A stretch of 34,572 bases of DNA from Candidimonas sp. (GCA_004298545.1 SCQX01000174.1:1-34572); one strand, 5' to 3'; counted from the first letter of the stretch, positions 8,540-17,164 are shown. Notes: generated from the sequence alone by a model not told the origin. A program made the numbers and translations.

Positions 8540-8540
8540 A
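8446..8540 (+). repeat. Paired direct repeat upstream of ompR (candidate autoregulatory sites)
   Basis: The element GCCTGT followed by CATTTTCTACCA occurs at 8446-8451 plus 8458-8469, and again as GCCTGT plus CATTTTCCACCA at 8521-8526 and 8529-8540 (one mismatch in the 12-base part; inner spacing 6 versus 2 bases). A third CATTTT is at 8514-8519. The copies contain TGTAAC (8451) and GTTACA (8525), which resemble the TTAC/GTAAC cores of OmpR sites. One copy lies upstream of the candidate -10 and the other ends on the A of the ompR start codon. Autoregulation is inference. Confidence 0.35.
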
Positions 8541-9274
8541 TGAACACATCAAACCAATCCTTATCACGCAAAATCCTGGTCGTCGACGACGATCCTCGCC
8601 TACGCGACCTGCTGCGCCGCTATCTGTCGGAACAGGGTTTCAATGTTTTCGTGGCCGAAGACGGAAAGGAAATGAGCAAGCTTTGGCAGCGGGAGCATTT
8701 CGACCTGCTCGTGCTCGACCTGATGCTTCCGGGCGAAGACGGCCTGTCCATTTGCCGGCGCCTGCGTGGCGGGCACGACAATACGCCCATCATCATGCTC
8801 ACGGCCAAAGCCGAGGAAATAGACCGCATCGTCGGCCTGGAAATGGGTGCCGACGACTACCTCTCCAAGCCGTTCAACCCGCGCGAACTCCTGGCCCGCG
8901 TCAACGCCATCCTGCGCCGCCGCGGCAGCGAAGAGCACCCGGGCGCACCCAGCCAGGAAAACGAATCCATCGAATTCGGGCCGTACGTACTGAACCTGTC
9001 GACGCGCACGCTGACGCGCAACAACGAGGCGGTGCCGATCACGACCGGGGAATTCTCGGTGCTCAAGGTTTTCGCCCGCCATCCCAAAATTCCGCTGTCG
9101 CGCGACAAACTCATGGAGCTGGCGCGCGGGCGCGAGTACGAAGCGTTCGACCGCAGCCTGGACGTTCAGATTTCCCGCCTGCGCAAGCTGGTGGAACCCA
9201 ATCCATCGAAGCCGGTCTTCATTCAAACCGTGTGGGGCCTGGGGTACGTCTTCGTTCCCGACGGCGGGCAGTAA
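8540..9274 (+). CDS. ompR: Response regulator OmpR (RisA-like)
   Basis: A 244-residue two-component response regulator. The receiver domain (about 11-125) has the acidic pocket DDD at 16-18, phospho-acceptor Asp60 in LLVLDLMLPGEDG, the switch Thr in IIMLTAK and Lys in YLSKPFNPRE. The C-terminal winged-helix DNA-binding domain (about 145-240) holds TGEFSVLKVFARHP, LSRDKLMELARGREYEAFDR and the recognition segment SLDVQISRLRKLVE, ending in QTVWGLGYVFVP. The LMELARGREYEAFDRSLDVQ segment is typical of OmpR itself, and of Bordetella RisA, rather than PhoB. The partner kinase follows 39 bases downstream on the same strand. It probably controls envelope or stress genes; the actual signal cannot be read from sequence. 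Confidence 0.95.
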   Translation: MNTSNQSLSRKILVVDDDPRLRDLLRRYLSEQGFNVFVAEDGKEMSKLWQREHFDLLVLDLMLPGEDGLSICRRLRGGHDNTPIIMLTAKAEEIDRIVGLEMGADDYLSKPFNPRELLARVNAILRRRGSEEHPGAPSQENESIEFGPYVLNLSTRTLTRNNEAVPITTGEFSVLKVFARHPKIPLSRDKLMELARGREYEAFDRSLDVQISRLRKLVEPNPSKPVFIQTVWGLGYVFVPDGGQ

Positions 9275-9313
9275 GCCCGAAGGCGTTCCTCACGCAACTG
9301 CCCGAAATTCGCC

Positions 9314-10714
9314 ATGCCCGCTTTCCAGCGATTGCTGAAGAAGGCCGCTTCGCGACTGCGGCTCGGCCTGTTCGGCCGTTCCTTCCTGCTGCTGGCCACG
9401 CTGATGCTGGTCAGTCTCGGCGCCTGGCTGCAGGTATTCTTCGGCATGGAAGAGGGGCCCCGGGCGGTGCAGATGGCACAGCGCGTGACGACCGCGGTCA
9501 GCATCACCCGCTCGGCGCTCATCTACGCGCCGACCAGCGTCCGGCCGGCGCTCCTGCTCGACCTCGCCACCAAAGAAAGCCTGCGCGTCCAGCCGCGCGA
9601 GGGTGCGGACACCATGGAATCGCTGCCGGACTCCAACTACTGGCGGCGCGTGGCCGTGGAAATCAGGACGCGCCTGGGCCCGCAAACGCAAATCGAGTGG
9701 GCGGTCAACCAGACTCCCGGCATCTGGGTCAGCTTTGAAATCAACAACGACCACTACTGGCTCGTCTTCGACCGTGAACAGCTTGGTCTGACCGCCGGCG
9801 TGGAGTGGTTCGGCTGGGGCGCGACGGCGCTATTGCTGGCGCTTATCGGCGCGGCGGTGAGCGTACGGTTCGTGAACCGGCCGCTGGCCCAGTTGGCCAA
9901 TGTGGCACGACAACTGGCGCGTGGCGAAAGCCCTTCACCGCTGCCGGAGAAAGGCCCCCTGGAAATCCGTGAAATGAATGTCGCGTTCAACCGCATGGCG
10001 CGCGACTTGCGTCAAACCGAGGCGGACCGCGAAATCATGCTGGCTGGCATCTCGCACGACCTGCGCACGCCCCTGGCGCGCATGCGCCTGGAAATCGAGA
10101 TGAGCGCCGTGACCGACGAAGCGCGCCAGGCCATCGACGAAGACTTGGGCCAGATCGACCACAGTATCGGCCAGCTCATGGAGTATGCGCGTCCGGCGGG
10201 GGTGGTGCCTGAACAGGGTACCGACGTGTCGGAGGCCCTGCACAACCTCTACGAGCGCGAGCGCACCCATACCGAATCACTCGGTGGCGAACTCACCGCC
10301 TCCATCGCGCCCGGTCTGCGCGCAAAAATCACGGCGCACGATCTCAAGCGCATCGTCGGCAACCTGATCGAAAATGCCCGTCGCTACGGACGCTCGCCGT
10401 CCGACGGCAAGCCACACATCCACCTGTCGTTGAACGATGAGGACGGCCTGCTCGTCATACTGGTCGTCGATGAAGGCGTGGGAATCGCGGCGGCCGACGT
10501 CGAACGGTTGCTGCGCCCGTTCTCCCGGGGTGAAATGGCGCGCACGGGAGGCAGCGGCGCGGGCCTCGGTCTGGCGATCGTCGAGCGCCTGCTGCGGCAG
10601 GTTGGCGGCCGATTCAAGCTGTCGTCCGAACCGCCGCATGGCCTTACCGCGCGCATAGAAATTCCCCGCTCGCGCGTCAATGTCAGGAATTTTCAATTGG
10701 ACGCAAGCGTGTAG
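9314..10714 (+). CDS. envZ: Sensor histidine kinase EnvZ (RisS-like)
   Basis: Inner-membrane sensor kinase of 466 residues, paired with the upstream OmpR. Layout: short cytoplasmic N-terminus, membrane segment 1 (about 22-44), a periplasmic region of about 115 residues, membrane segment 2 (about 160-180), HAMP linker (about 180-235, ending NVAFNRMARDL), dimerisation/phosphotransfer helix with His248 in GISHDLRTPLARMRLEIEMS, and the ATPase domain with N box NLIENARRYG, G1 DEGVGI and G2 GSGAGLGLAIVERL. The catalytic set is complete, so the kinase should be active; I recall that the homologue risS is disrupted in B. pertussis, and here it is not. No strong Shine-Dalgarno precedes the ATG, so coupling to ompR is possible. 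Confidence 0.94.
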   Translation: MPAFQRLLKKAASRLRLGLFGRSFLLLATLMLVSLGAWLQVFFGMEEGPRAVQMAQRVTTAVSITRSALIYAPTSVRPALLLDLATKESLRVQPREGADTMESLPDSNYWRRVAVEIRTRLGPQTQIEWAVNQTPGIWVSFEINNDHYWLVFDREQLGLTAGVEWFGWGATALLLALIGAAVSVRFVNRPLAQLANVARQLARGESPSPLPEKGPLEIREMNVAFNRMARDLRQTEADREIMLAGISHDLRTPLARMRLEIEMSAVTDEARQAIDEDLGQIDHSIGQLMEYARPAGVVPEQGTDVSEALHNLYERERTHTESLGGELTASIAPGLRAKITAHDLKRIVGNLIENARRYGRSPSDGKPHIHLSLNDEDGLLVILVVDEGVGIAAADVERLLRPFSRGEMARTGGSGAGLGLAIVERLLRQVGGRFKLSSEPPHGLTARIEIPRSRVNVRNFQLDASV

Positions 10715-10799
10715 TCGCCATAGCCAACAGCGTACAATGGGGGCGGAACAGGCGCGCGCACACCCGCGCAGGCATTCGTTCACACCGACAGGAGTCCCC

Positions 10800-11348
10800 A
10801 TGAAGACGGTAGGCGACAAGCTGGAGCCATTCAAGGTCACCGGCGTGAAACCTGGCTTCAATCAGCGCGAGGAAAACGGCGTATCCGCATTCGAGGACAT
10901 TACCGAAAGCTCATTTCCCGGCAAGTGGAAGATCATTTACTTCTACCCGAAGGACTTCAGTTTCGTCTGCCCGACGGAAATCGTCGGCTTCAACAAGCTG
11001 GTGCGCGATTTCTCCGAGCACGACGCCGTACTGATGGGTGGCTCGGTCGACAACGCCCTGGTGAAACTGGCCTGGCGGCGGGAATATCCCGACCTCAACA
11101 AACTGGGGCACTACCAATTCGGCGACACGGCGGGCGCCCTGGTCGACCAGCTCGGCATCCGCGAAAAATCCGAGGGTGTCGCACTGCGCGCCACTTTCAT
11201 CATCGACCCCGACAACGTCATTCAGCATGTCTCGGTCAACAACATCAACGTTGGCCGCAGCCCGGAAGAAATCCTGCGCATTCTCGACGGGCTGCAAACC
11301 GACGAGCTATGCGCGTGCAACCGCGCCGTGGGTGGCGACACCCTGTAG
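10800..11348 (+). CDS. Peroxiredoxin, AhpC-type
   Basis: A cytoplasmic thiol peroxidase of 182 residues that reduces hydrogen peroxide and organic peroxides. The AhpC/TSA fold is clear: FYPKDFSFVCPTEIVGF carries the peroxidatic Cys57, with SVDNALVKLAWRR, ALRATFIIDP and INVGRSPEEILRILDGLQTD further on. The resolving cysteine is in the C-terminal CACNR motif (Cys171 and Cys173), not the CPAKW of classical AhpC. The ATG at 10800 follows GGAG at 10791-10794 and gives the family N-terminus MKTVGDKLEPFKVTGVKPGF; a longer frame reaches into envZ but has no support. A TACAAT hexamer at 10733-10738 could be a -10 for its own promoter in the 85-base gap after envZ. No ahpD or ahpF lies nearby, so the reductant is unknown. 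It ends convergent with ispF. Confidence 0.94.
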   Translation: MKTVGDKLEPFKVTGVKPGFNQREENGVSAFEDITESSFPGKWKIIYFYPKDFSFVCPTEIVGFNKLVRDFSEHDAVLMGGSVDNALVKLAWRREYPDLNKLGHYQFGDTAGALVDQLGIREKSEGVALRATFIIDPDNVIQHVSVNNINVGRSPEEILRILDGLQTDELCACNRAVGGDTL

Positions 11349-11385
11349 CGGCGGCTTGCGGGCCGGCAACGGCGCCACGCGCCAT

Positions 11386-11871
11386 TCACTGGCGCGCCAG
11401 CAAGGCGACGACTTCCGCCGCGATGCCTTCGGCGCGCCCCAGAAACCCCATCCCCTCGGCCGTCTTGGCCTTGACGTTCACTGCCGCGGCGTCCAGATCG
11501 AGGTCAGCCGCGATATTCGCGACCATGGCCGGTATGTGCGGCATCATCCTGGGCATCTGGGCGTGTATCGTGGCGTCGACATTGCCAACGACCCAGCCGG
11601 CCGCATGAACGGCGCGTACCGCATCGCGCAGCAATACCCGGCTGTCAACGCCCCGAAACGCGGGATCGGTATCGGGAAAACGACGGCCGATGTCACCCAG
11701 CGCAGCCGCGCCAAGCAGGGCATCGATCAGCGCGTGCAGCAGCACGTCTGCGTCGGAATGACCCACCAGGCCGCGGTCGTGCGCAATGAGCACGCCACCG
11801 ACGATCAACGGTCGCCCCACGGCAAGCGCATGCACGTCGTACCCCTGGCCGATGCGAAATGGAAGGCTCAT
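11386..11871 (-). CDS. ispF: 2-C-methyl-D-erythritol 2,4-cyclodiphosphate synthase IspF
   Basis: IspF converts CDP-ME 2-phosphate to MEcPP with release of CMP, the fifth step of the MEP isoprenoid pathway, as a zinc-dependent cytoplasmic trimer. The 161-residue length is standard. Metal ligands are visible in [11 protein letters not shown] (Asp12, His14) and [19 protein letters not shown] (His46), followed by [12 protein letters not shown]. Near the C-terminus [19 protein letters not shown] is the family signature that contacts the nucleotide. It lies 19 bases downstream of ispD, the enzyme two steps earlier; AGGAG in that gap is a good ribosome site. The two are separate proteins, not the IspDF fusion of alpha- and epsilonproteobacteria. 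Confidence 0.97.
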   Translation of the reverse strand: MSLPFRIGQGYDVHALAVGRPLIVGGVLIAHDRGLVGHSDADVLLHALIDALLGAAALGDIGRRFPDTDPAFRGVDSRVLLRDAVRAVHAAGWVVGNVDATIHAQMPRMMPHIPAMVANIAADLDLDAAAVNVKAKTAEGMGFLGRAEGIAAEVVALLARQ

Positions 11872-11890
11872 GGTCGGCTCCTGAAAAATT

Positions 11891-12652
11891 TCATCCCAGC
11901 CATCGCTCCATCAATTCGAAATCTTCCGGCCAAGTCACTTTGAAATTGCGCCGCGACCCTGGAATGAGCAACGGCGTATAGCCCGCCCGCTCCATGGCCG
12001 ACGCCTCATCGGTTACCCGCGGATCGGCCGCCGCCGCCCGTAGCGCCTCCAGCAGCGCCCGCGCGGGAAAGACCTGCGGCGTCTGGGCAAGCCACAAACC
12101 GCCGCGCGCTACCGACCGCGCGACCTCATCGCAGAACGCGCCGGCCGAACGCTGTCGCTTCACGGTGTCTGCGACACGCCGCGCCAGCAACCCGCCCCTG
12201 TCGCGCGCAAGGCAGACATCCACGAGCCGGCGCAACGCGTCGGCCGGCAACCCCGGGCGCGCGGCATCGTGCACGAGCGCCCAGACATCGGGCTCCGGGG
12301 CCAAGTCTTCCAGCGCGGCCAGCACCGTGGCGGCGCGCGTGCGCCCGCCGCAGAAACGCCAGACCGTGCGCGGCAAGGCGGCCAGCGCCCGGGCGATGCG
12401 CGCATCGCCCGCCGCGGCAATGACCCGCACCTGCGCGATGCGTTCGTCGGCGAGCAACGCCCGCACCGCCCAGCGCAACATCGGTTCGCCGCGCAACAGA
12501 CGGTACTGCTTGGGGATGCTGTCCGGATCAACCGCGTCGAGCGAATCGAACTCGCCCGGCCGCCGCTCCACGCGCGCGCAATGCGCGCGCTCGCCAGCGC
12601 CGGCGGCGGGGACGATGGCAATGATGCGCGCGCATGTGGAAGAGACGGCCAT
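11891..12652 (-). CDS. ispD: 2-C-methyl-D-erythritol 4-phosphate cytidylyltransferase IspD
   Basis: IspD couples CTP and MEP to make CDP-ME, the third step of the MEP pathway. The 253-residue protein begins [29 protein letters not shown] (14-22) is the CTP-binding loop and KQY (48-50) the catalytic lysine region. Later motifs fit: [43 protein letters not shown] and [14 protein letters not shown]. The loop between GER and KQY is about 25 residues (23-47, acidic and proline-containing) against a handful in E. coli IspD. The ATG at 12650-12652 is chosen because the family begins just before the IIAIVPAAG strand; the frame continues upstream into mfd but without similarity. No Shine-Dalgarno is seen. 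It forms an operon with ispF and diverges from mfd across 28 bases. Confidence 0.94.
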   Translation of the reverse strand: MAVSSTCARIIAIVPAAGAGERAHCARVERRPGEFDSLDAVDPDSIPKQYRLLRGEPMLRWAVRALLADERIAQVRVIAAAGDARIARALAALPRTVWRFCGGRTRAATVLAALEDLAPEPDVWALVHDAARPGLPADALRRLVDVCLARDRGGLLARRVADTVKRQRSAGAFCDEVARSVARGGLWLAQTPQVFPARALLEALRAAAADPRVTDEASAMERAGYTPLLIPGSRRNFKVTWPEDFELMERWLG

Positions 12653-12680
12653 GGGAAAGAATTTTATAATGGATGGTGAT
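12653..12680. promoter_or_regulatory. 28-base divergent gap between ispD and mfd
   Basis: The chosen starts of ispD (12652, minus) and mfd (12681, plus) are only 28 bases apart. The gap contains TATAAT at 12665-12670 on the plus strand and, overlapping it, TATAAA on the minus strand (complement of 12662-12667). A start point about seven bases after either box would fall at or within a few bases of the start codon, giving nearly leaderless messages. Neither box has a good -35 at 16-18 bases (the best on the minus strand is TTGGGC with a 19-base spacer, inside mfd). An alternative in-frame mfd ATG is at 12669. The real promoters may lie inside the opposite genes. Confidence 0.35.
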
Positions 12681-15600
12681 ATGTCCGCCCAAGCCAGCAT
12701 CTCCGTATCACTCCCAAGCACCTCCCGACTCACCGCGGCACTCAAGCCCGGTCAGCGTTATGCCGTGCCGATTCCGCCCGGGTCGGGAGACGCCTGGCTG
12801 CTCGCCGACCTGGTGCGCACCGCGGCCAGGCCGCTTGTCGTCTTTACGGCCGATCCGCTCAGCGCGCAGCGCCTGGCGGAGGAAATCACCCTGCTGACGC
12901 CAAAGCCGCGGGTGCGGCAGCTGCCCGATTGGGAGACCCTTCCCTACGACAGCTTCTCGCCGCACGAGGACCTCATCTCCGAACGGCTGCGCACCCTGCA
13001 TGCGCTCATGGGCCGCGGGGTCGACATACTGACCGTGCCGGTCAGCACCGCGCTCTATCACCTGGCACCCCCCGAGTTTCTGGCGGCTTACACCTTTTCG
13101 TTCACGCAGCGGGACACGCTCGACGAACAGCGCCTGCGCCGCCAGCTGGCGCTCGCCAACTACACGCACGTCACGCAGGTGACGGCGCCGGGCGAATTCA
13201 GCATCCGCGGCGGCCTCATCGACCTGTTCCCGATGGGCTCGGCGCTGCCATACCGCATCGATCTGTTCGACAACGAGATCGAGTCGATACGCTCGTTCGA
13301 CGTCGACACCCAGCGCAGCCTCTATCCGGTGAAAACCGTCCAGCTGCTGCCTGGGCGGGAATTCCCCATGGACGAAGCGGCGCGCAACCATTTTCGCGCC
13401 GCATTCCGCGAAGTATTCGAGGGGGACCCCTCGCGCGCGGCGCCCTATCGCGACATCGGCCACGGCATCGCGTTCGCGGGCATCGAGTACTATCTGCCCC
13501 TGTTCTTCGAACACACCGCCACGCTGTTCGACTACCTGCCGCCCGACACGCTGGTCGTCACGCGCGGCGACATCGACGCCGCCATACGGCAGTTCACGCA
13601 AGACACGCACAGCCGCTATCAATTCCTCAAGGCCGACCGCGAACGCCCCATACTGCCGCCGGCCGACCTCTTCCTGAGCGACGAGGCCTTTCACGTCCAT
13701 CTCAAGGCATTCCCGCGTCTGGCGCTGACCGCCGCGGACACGCACTCCGATTTCCAGCCGCCGCCCGATGTTGCCGTCACGCGCCGCGCCGACGACCCGG
13801 TCGCGCGCCTGCGCGCCGTCGTATCGCAAGACGCCGGCCACACCATCCTGTGCGCCGATTCCGCCGGCCGACGCGAAACGCTGCTGCAGATGCTGGGGGA
13901 ATTCAAGCTGGCGCCCGACCACGTGCACGATACGCTGCGCGATGCCCTGGGGGCACCACCGGGGCTCACCCTGACCATCGCCCCCCTGGATGGCGGGTTT
14001 CGCATCCCGTCGCTCGCCCTGTCCATCCTGACGGAAAACGATCTCTACCCCAGCCAGGCGGGCGTCCGGCGCCGCGCCCGGCGCGCCCAAGAGGCGGACA
14101 GCAATGTCGAAGCCATGGTGCGCGACCTCTCGGAACTGCGCGAGGGCGATCCGGTGGTCCATGCCCAACACGGCATCGGCCGCTACCGTGGTCTGGTCGA
14201 CATGGATCTGGGCGAGGGGGCGATGGAGTTCCTGCACCTGGAATACGCTGGCGGCGGCACGCTCTACGTGCCCGTGGCCCAGCTGCACCTCATCTCGCGT
14301 TACAGCGGCGCCAACCCCGAACACGCCCCGCTGCACGAACTGGGATCGGGCCAATGGGAAAAGGCGCGGCGCAAGGCCGCCCGGCAGGTTCGCGACGCGG
14401 CCGCCGAACTGCTGGCGCTGTACGCATTGCGCGCGTCGCGCGAGGGTTACGCGTTCAAACTGCCACCGGGCGATTACGAGGCGTTCGTCGAAGGGTTCGG
14501 TTTCGATGAAACGCCCGATCAGGCGGCCGCCATCGCCGCGGTCGTCGGCGACATGACATCGGGCAAGCCGATGGATCGGCTGGTCTGTGGCGACGTGGGT
14601 TTCGGCAAGACCGAAGTGGCGCTGCGCGCCGCCTTCCTGGCCGTGCTCAACGGCAAACAGGTGGCGCTGCTCTGCCCCACCACCCTGCTGGCAGAGCAGC
14701 ATACCCAGACTTTCCTTGACCGTTTCGCCGACTGGCCGGTGAAAATCGCGCAGCTGTCGCGCTTCCGCTCCTCGAAAGAAGTGGACGGCGCCGTGCGCGG
14801 CCTGGCCGACGGCAGCGTGGACATCGCCATCGGCACCCACAAGCTGCTTACCGGCAACGTGAAGTTCAAACGGCTGGGGCTGGTCATCATCGACGAGGAA
14901 CACCGCTTTGGCGTGCGGCAAAAAGAAACGCTGAAGGCGCTGCGCGCGGAAGTCGACGTGCTGACGCTCACCGCCACCCCCATCCCGCGCACACTCGGCA
15001 TGTCCCTGGAAGGCATACGCGACTTTTCGGTCATCGCCACCGCGCCGCGGCGGCGCCTCGCCATCAAGACCTTCGTGCGGCGCGAAGACGGCAGCACCAT
15101 CCGCGAGGCCCTGCTGCGCGAACTCAAGCGCGGCGGCCAGGCGTACTTCCTGCACAACGAGGTGGAAACCATCGACAACCGCCGCGCGCGCCTGGAAGCG
15201 CTGGTGCCCGAGGCGCGCGTCGCCGTGGCACACGGGCAGATGCCCGAGCGCGAGCTGGAAAACGTGATGAAAGGGTTCTACCAGCAGCGCTACAACGTGC
15301 TGCTGTGCACGACCATCATCGAGACCGGAATCGACGTGCCCACCGCCAACACCATCATCATCGAGCGCGCCGACCGCCTGGGGCTTGCCCAGCTTCACCA
15401 GTTGCGCGGTCGCGTCGGGCGCTCGCACCACCAGGCTTATGCGTACCTGCTTACGCCCGGCGAGGACGCCATCTCCACCAATGCGAAAAAGCGGCTGGAA
15501 GCCGTGCAGTCCATGGAGGAGCTGGGCTCGGGCTTCTACCTGGCGATGCACGACATGGAGATACGCGGAACGGGTGAAATCCTGGGCGATTCGCAGTCGG

Positions 15601-16139
15601 GCAATATTCACGAGGTGGGCTTCTCACTGTATGCCGACATGCTCGATACCGCCGTGCGCGCCCTGAAGGCGGGCGCCGAACCCGATCTCGACACGCCGTT
15701 CACCCGCGTGTGCGAGGTCAACCTGCACGCGTCTTCGCTGCTTCCGTCGGACTACTGCCCCGACGTGCACGCGCGGCTGCAACTCTACAAGCGCCTGTCG
15801 CACGCCACCAGCGAAGACGACCTGCTGGCCATTCAAGAGGAACTGATCGACCGCTACGGCAAACTGCCCGAGGCGGCGCGCAACCTGCTGGCCACACACC
15901 GGCTGCGCATACGGGCCGAGCCCATGGGCGTCACCAAGATCGACGCCAGCGAATCCCAGGCGCTCATCCAGTTCTCCGATGCCGCGGCAATCGAGCCCCA
16001 GCACGTCGTCCAGCTCCTCCAAACACAGAAGAATGTGCGGCTTGCCGGCCAGAACCGGCTCAAAGTCACGCTCGCACAGGGTAGCCCGCTTGCCGGCCGC
16101 ACCGATGCCGTGCGCAAGATACTGCTCGCGCTGGCCTGA
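12681..16139 (+). CDS. mfd: Transcription-repair coupling factor Mfd
   Basis: Mfd is the ATP-driven translocase that removes RNA polymerase stalled at DNA lesions and recruits UvrA. The product has 1152 residues, almost the E. coli length. Order: UvrB-like N-terminal module (about 20-340, with LPDWETLPYDSFSPHEDLIS and GEFSIRGGLIDLFP), the RNA-polymerase interaction domain (about 480-550, with GDPVVHAQHGIGRYRGL), then the RecG-like motor: Walker A GDVGFGKT (637-644), DEEH (738-741), LTATPIPRTL, TTIIETGIDVP and GRVGRSHHQAYAYLL. The TRCF C-terminal domain closes the protein. The ATG at 12681 follows a weak GGA and gives MSAQASISVSLPSTSRL; the in-frame ATG at 12669 adds four residues. A much longer upstream frame overlaps ispD in antisense and is not coding. 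Confidence 0.97.
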   Translation: MSAQASISVSLPSTSRLTAALKPGQRYAVPIPPGSGDAWLLADLVRTAARPLVVFTADPLSAQRLAEEITLLTPKPRVRQLPDWETLPYDSFSPHEDLISERLRTLHALMGRGVDILTVPVSTALYHLAPPEFLAAYTFSFTQRDTLDEQRLRRQLALANYTHVTQVTAPGEFSIRGGLIDLFPMGSALPYRIDLFDNEIESIRSFDVDTQRSLYPVKTVQLLPGREFPMDEAARNHFRAAFREVFEGDPSRAAPYRDIGHGIAFAGIEYYLPLFFEHTATLFDYLPPDTLVVTRGDIDAAIRQFTQDTHSRYQFLKADRERPILPPADLFLSDEAFHVHLKAFPRLALTAADTHSDFQPPPDVAVTRRADDPVARLRAVVSQDAGHTILCADSAGRRETLLQMLGEFKLAPDHVHDTLRDALGAPPGLTLTIAPLDGGFRIPSLALSILTENDLYPSQAGVRRRARRAQEADSNVEAMVRDLSELREGDPVVHAQHGIGRYRGLVDMDLGEGAMEFLHLEYAGGGTLYVPVAQLHLISRYSGANPEHAPLHELGSGQWEKARRKAARQVRDAAAELLALYALRASREGYAFKLPPGDYEAFVEGFGFDETPDQAAAIAAVVGDMTSGKPMDRLVCGDVGFGKTEVALRAAFLAVLNGKQVALLCPTTLLAEQHTQTFLDRFADWPVKIAQLSRFRSSKEVDGAVRGLADGSVDIAIGTHKLLTGNVKFKRLGLVIIDEEHRFGVRQKETLKALRAEVDVLTLTATPIPRTLGMSLEGIRDFSVIATAPRRRLAIKTFVRREDGSTIREALLRELKRGGQAYFLHNEVETIDNRRARLEALVPEARVAVAHGQMPERELENVMKGFYQQRYNVLLCTTIIETGIDVPTANTIIIERADRLGLAQLHQLRGRVGRSHHQAYAYLLTPGEDAISTNAKKRLEAVQSMEELGSGFYLAMHDMEIRGTGEILGDSQSGNIHEVGFSLYADMLDTAVRALKAGAEPDLDTPFTRVCEVNLHASSLLPSDYCPDVHARLQLYKRLSHATSEDDLLAIQEELIDRYGKLPEAARNLLATHRLRIRAEPMGVTKIDASESQALIQFSDAAAIEPQHVVQLLQTQKNVRLAGQNRLKVTLAQGSPLAGRTDAVRKILLALA

Positions 16140-16220
16140 TATCGCGCATCACGGCATTTCGACCATGACCTGCCCGGCGCCTCGCTACCCGTTCACCATC
16201 CGCGCTGACGCGTGCGACGC

Positions 16221-17072
16221 ATGACTCATCTGATTCTTCAGGCACCCAATCTGGATTCGGCCACGATAGAGAACCTCGCCGCCGACCTCGAGGCCGACGG
16301 TGTCCAGTATATGGGACCAACCGTCGTGCGCCTGCTGAACGTGGACGCGACGCGGCAAGCGGAAACGGGCGCGTTCTGCGAAAGCCGACGCATGGATTAC
16401 GCGTTTCTCGACGCCGTCGCGCGGCTGGCCGATTGCAAGATCCTGGCGTCCGACATGGATTCGACCCTGGTCAACATCGAATGCATCGACGAAATCGCTG
16501 ACCTCGCCGGCAAAAAGGCGGAAATCGCGGCCATCACCGAAGCAACGATGCGTGGCGAGATCAAGGATTTTTCCGCGAGCCTGCGTCGCCGCGTCAGCCT
16601 GCTGCGCGGCGTGCCGGTATCGACACTCGATCGCGTCTACCAGGAGCGCCTGCGACTGAATCCCGGCGCCCAGCAATTGATAACGGGCGTGAAGAAGCAC
16701 CGCGTGAAAGTCATGCTCGTTTCGGGCGGCTTCACCTTTTTCACGCAACGCCTGGTCGAGCGCCTGGGGCTGCACAGCGCTCACGCAAACGAGCTGGAGA
16801 TCGTCGACGGCGCACTCACTGGACAGATTCTCGGCCCCATCGTGGACGGGCACGCCAAGGCGGCGTTCCTGCAAGACTTGGCGCAAAGCGAAGCGGCCGC
16901 GCCCGAGCAGATCATCGCCATCGGTGATGGCGCCAACGACCTGCCCATGCTGGCGCTTGCCGGTTATTCAGTGGCGTACCGCGCCAAACCGGTGGTGCGC
17001 GGCCGGGCGCGGTTCGCATTGAACGTCAGCCCGCTCGACGCCGTGCTGAACTGGTTCCGCCGCAGCCACTGA
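16221..17072 (+). CDS. serB: Phosphoserine phosphatase SerB
   Basis: SerB hydrolyses O-phosphoserine to serine, the last step of serine biosynthesis. The 283-residue protein has a short N-terminal ACT-like region (1 to about 70) and a HAD phosphatase domain: motif I DMDSTLVNIECIDEIAD with nucleophile Asp78 and acid Asp80, motif II SGGFTFFTQRL (Ser168), and motif IV GDGANDLPML (Asp236, Asp240) for magnesium. The ATG at 16221 gives MTHLILQAPN; an in-frame GTG nine bases earlier is possible but less likely. It follows mfd by 81 bases on the same strand and may be co-transcribed, though no Shine-Dalgarno is evident. It ends 92 bases from the convergent ovoA; that gap has no U-tailed hairpin. Confidence 0.96.
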   Translation: MTHLILQAPNLDSATIENLAADLEADGVQYMGPTVVRLLNVDATRQAETGAFCESRRMDYAFLDAVARLADCKILASDMDSTLVNIECIDEIADLAGKKAEIAAITEATMRGEIKDFSASLRRRVSLLRGVPVSTLDRVYQERLRLNPGAQQLITGVKKHRVKVMLVSGGFTFFTQRLVERLGLHSAHANELEIVDGALTGQILGPIVDGHAKAAFLQDLAQSEAAAPEQIIAIGDGANDLPMLALAGYSVAYRAKPVVRGRARFALNVSPLDAVLNWFRRSH

Positions 17073-17164
17073 TCCAGAAACCCCTAGTGCCCTGTCTGTC
17101 TGGCTAATCCGGATCCTCGACATCCGAATTCAAGCGCTCAAACCAACCAGATAGGGCCCTGGCG

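Noticed and set aside
9275-9313. A frameshift or disruption of the sensor kinase, as recalled for B. pertussis risS.
   Set aside because: The kinase frame is complete from the first membrane segment through the G2 box, with His248 intact.
12708-15611. A 967-codon minus-strand frame opposite mfd, and similar long frames opposite smc (2136-3668, plus) and the nuoL/nuoM genes.
   Set aside because: All mirror strongly conserved genes and have the composition of shadow frames (runs of Arg, His, Gln, Ala).
17073-17164. An intrinsic terminator between the convergent serB and ovoA genes.
   Set aside because: Only short stems (for example CGGAT/ATCCG and AGGGCCCT) are present and no T-run follows on either strand.
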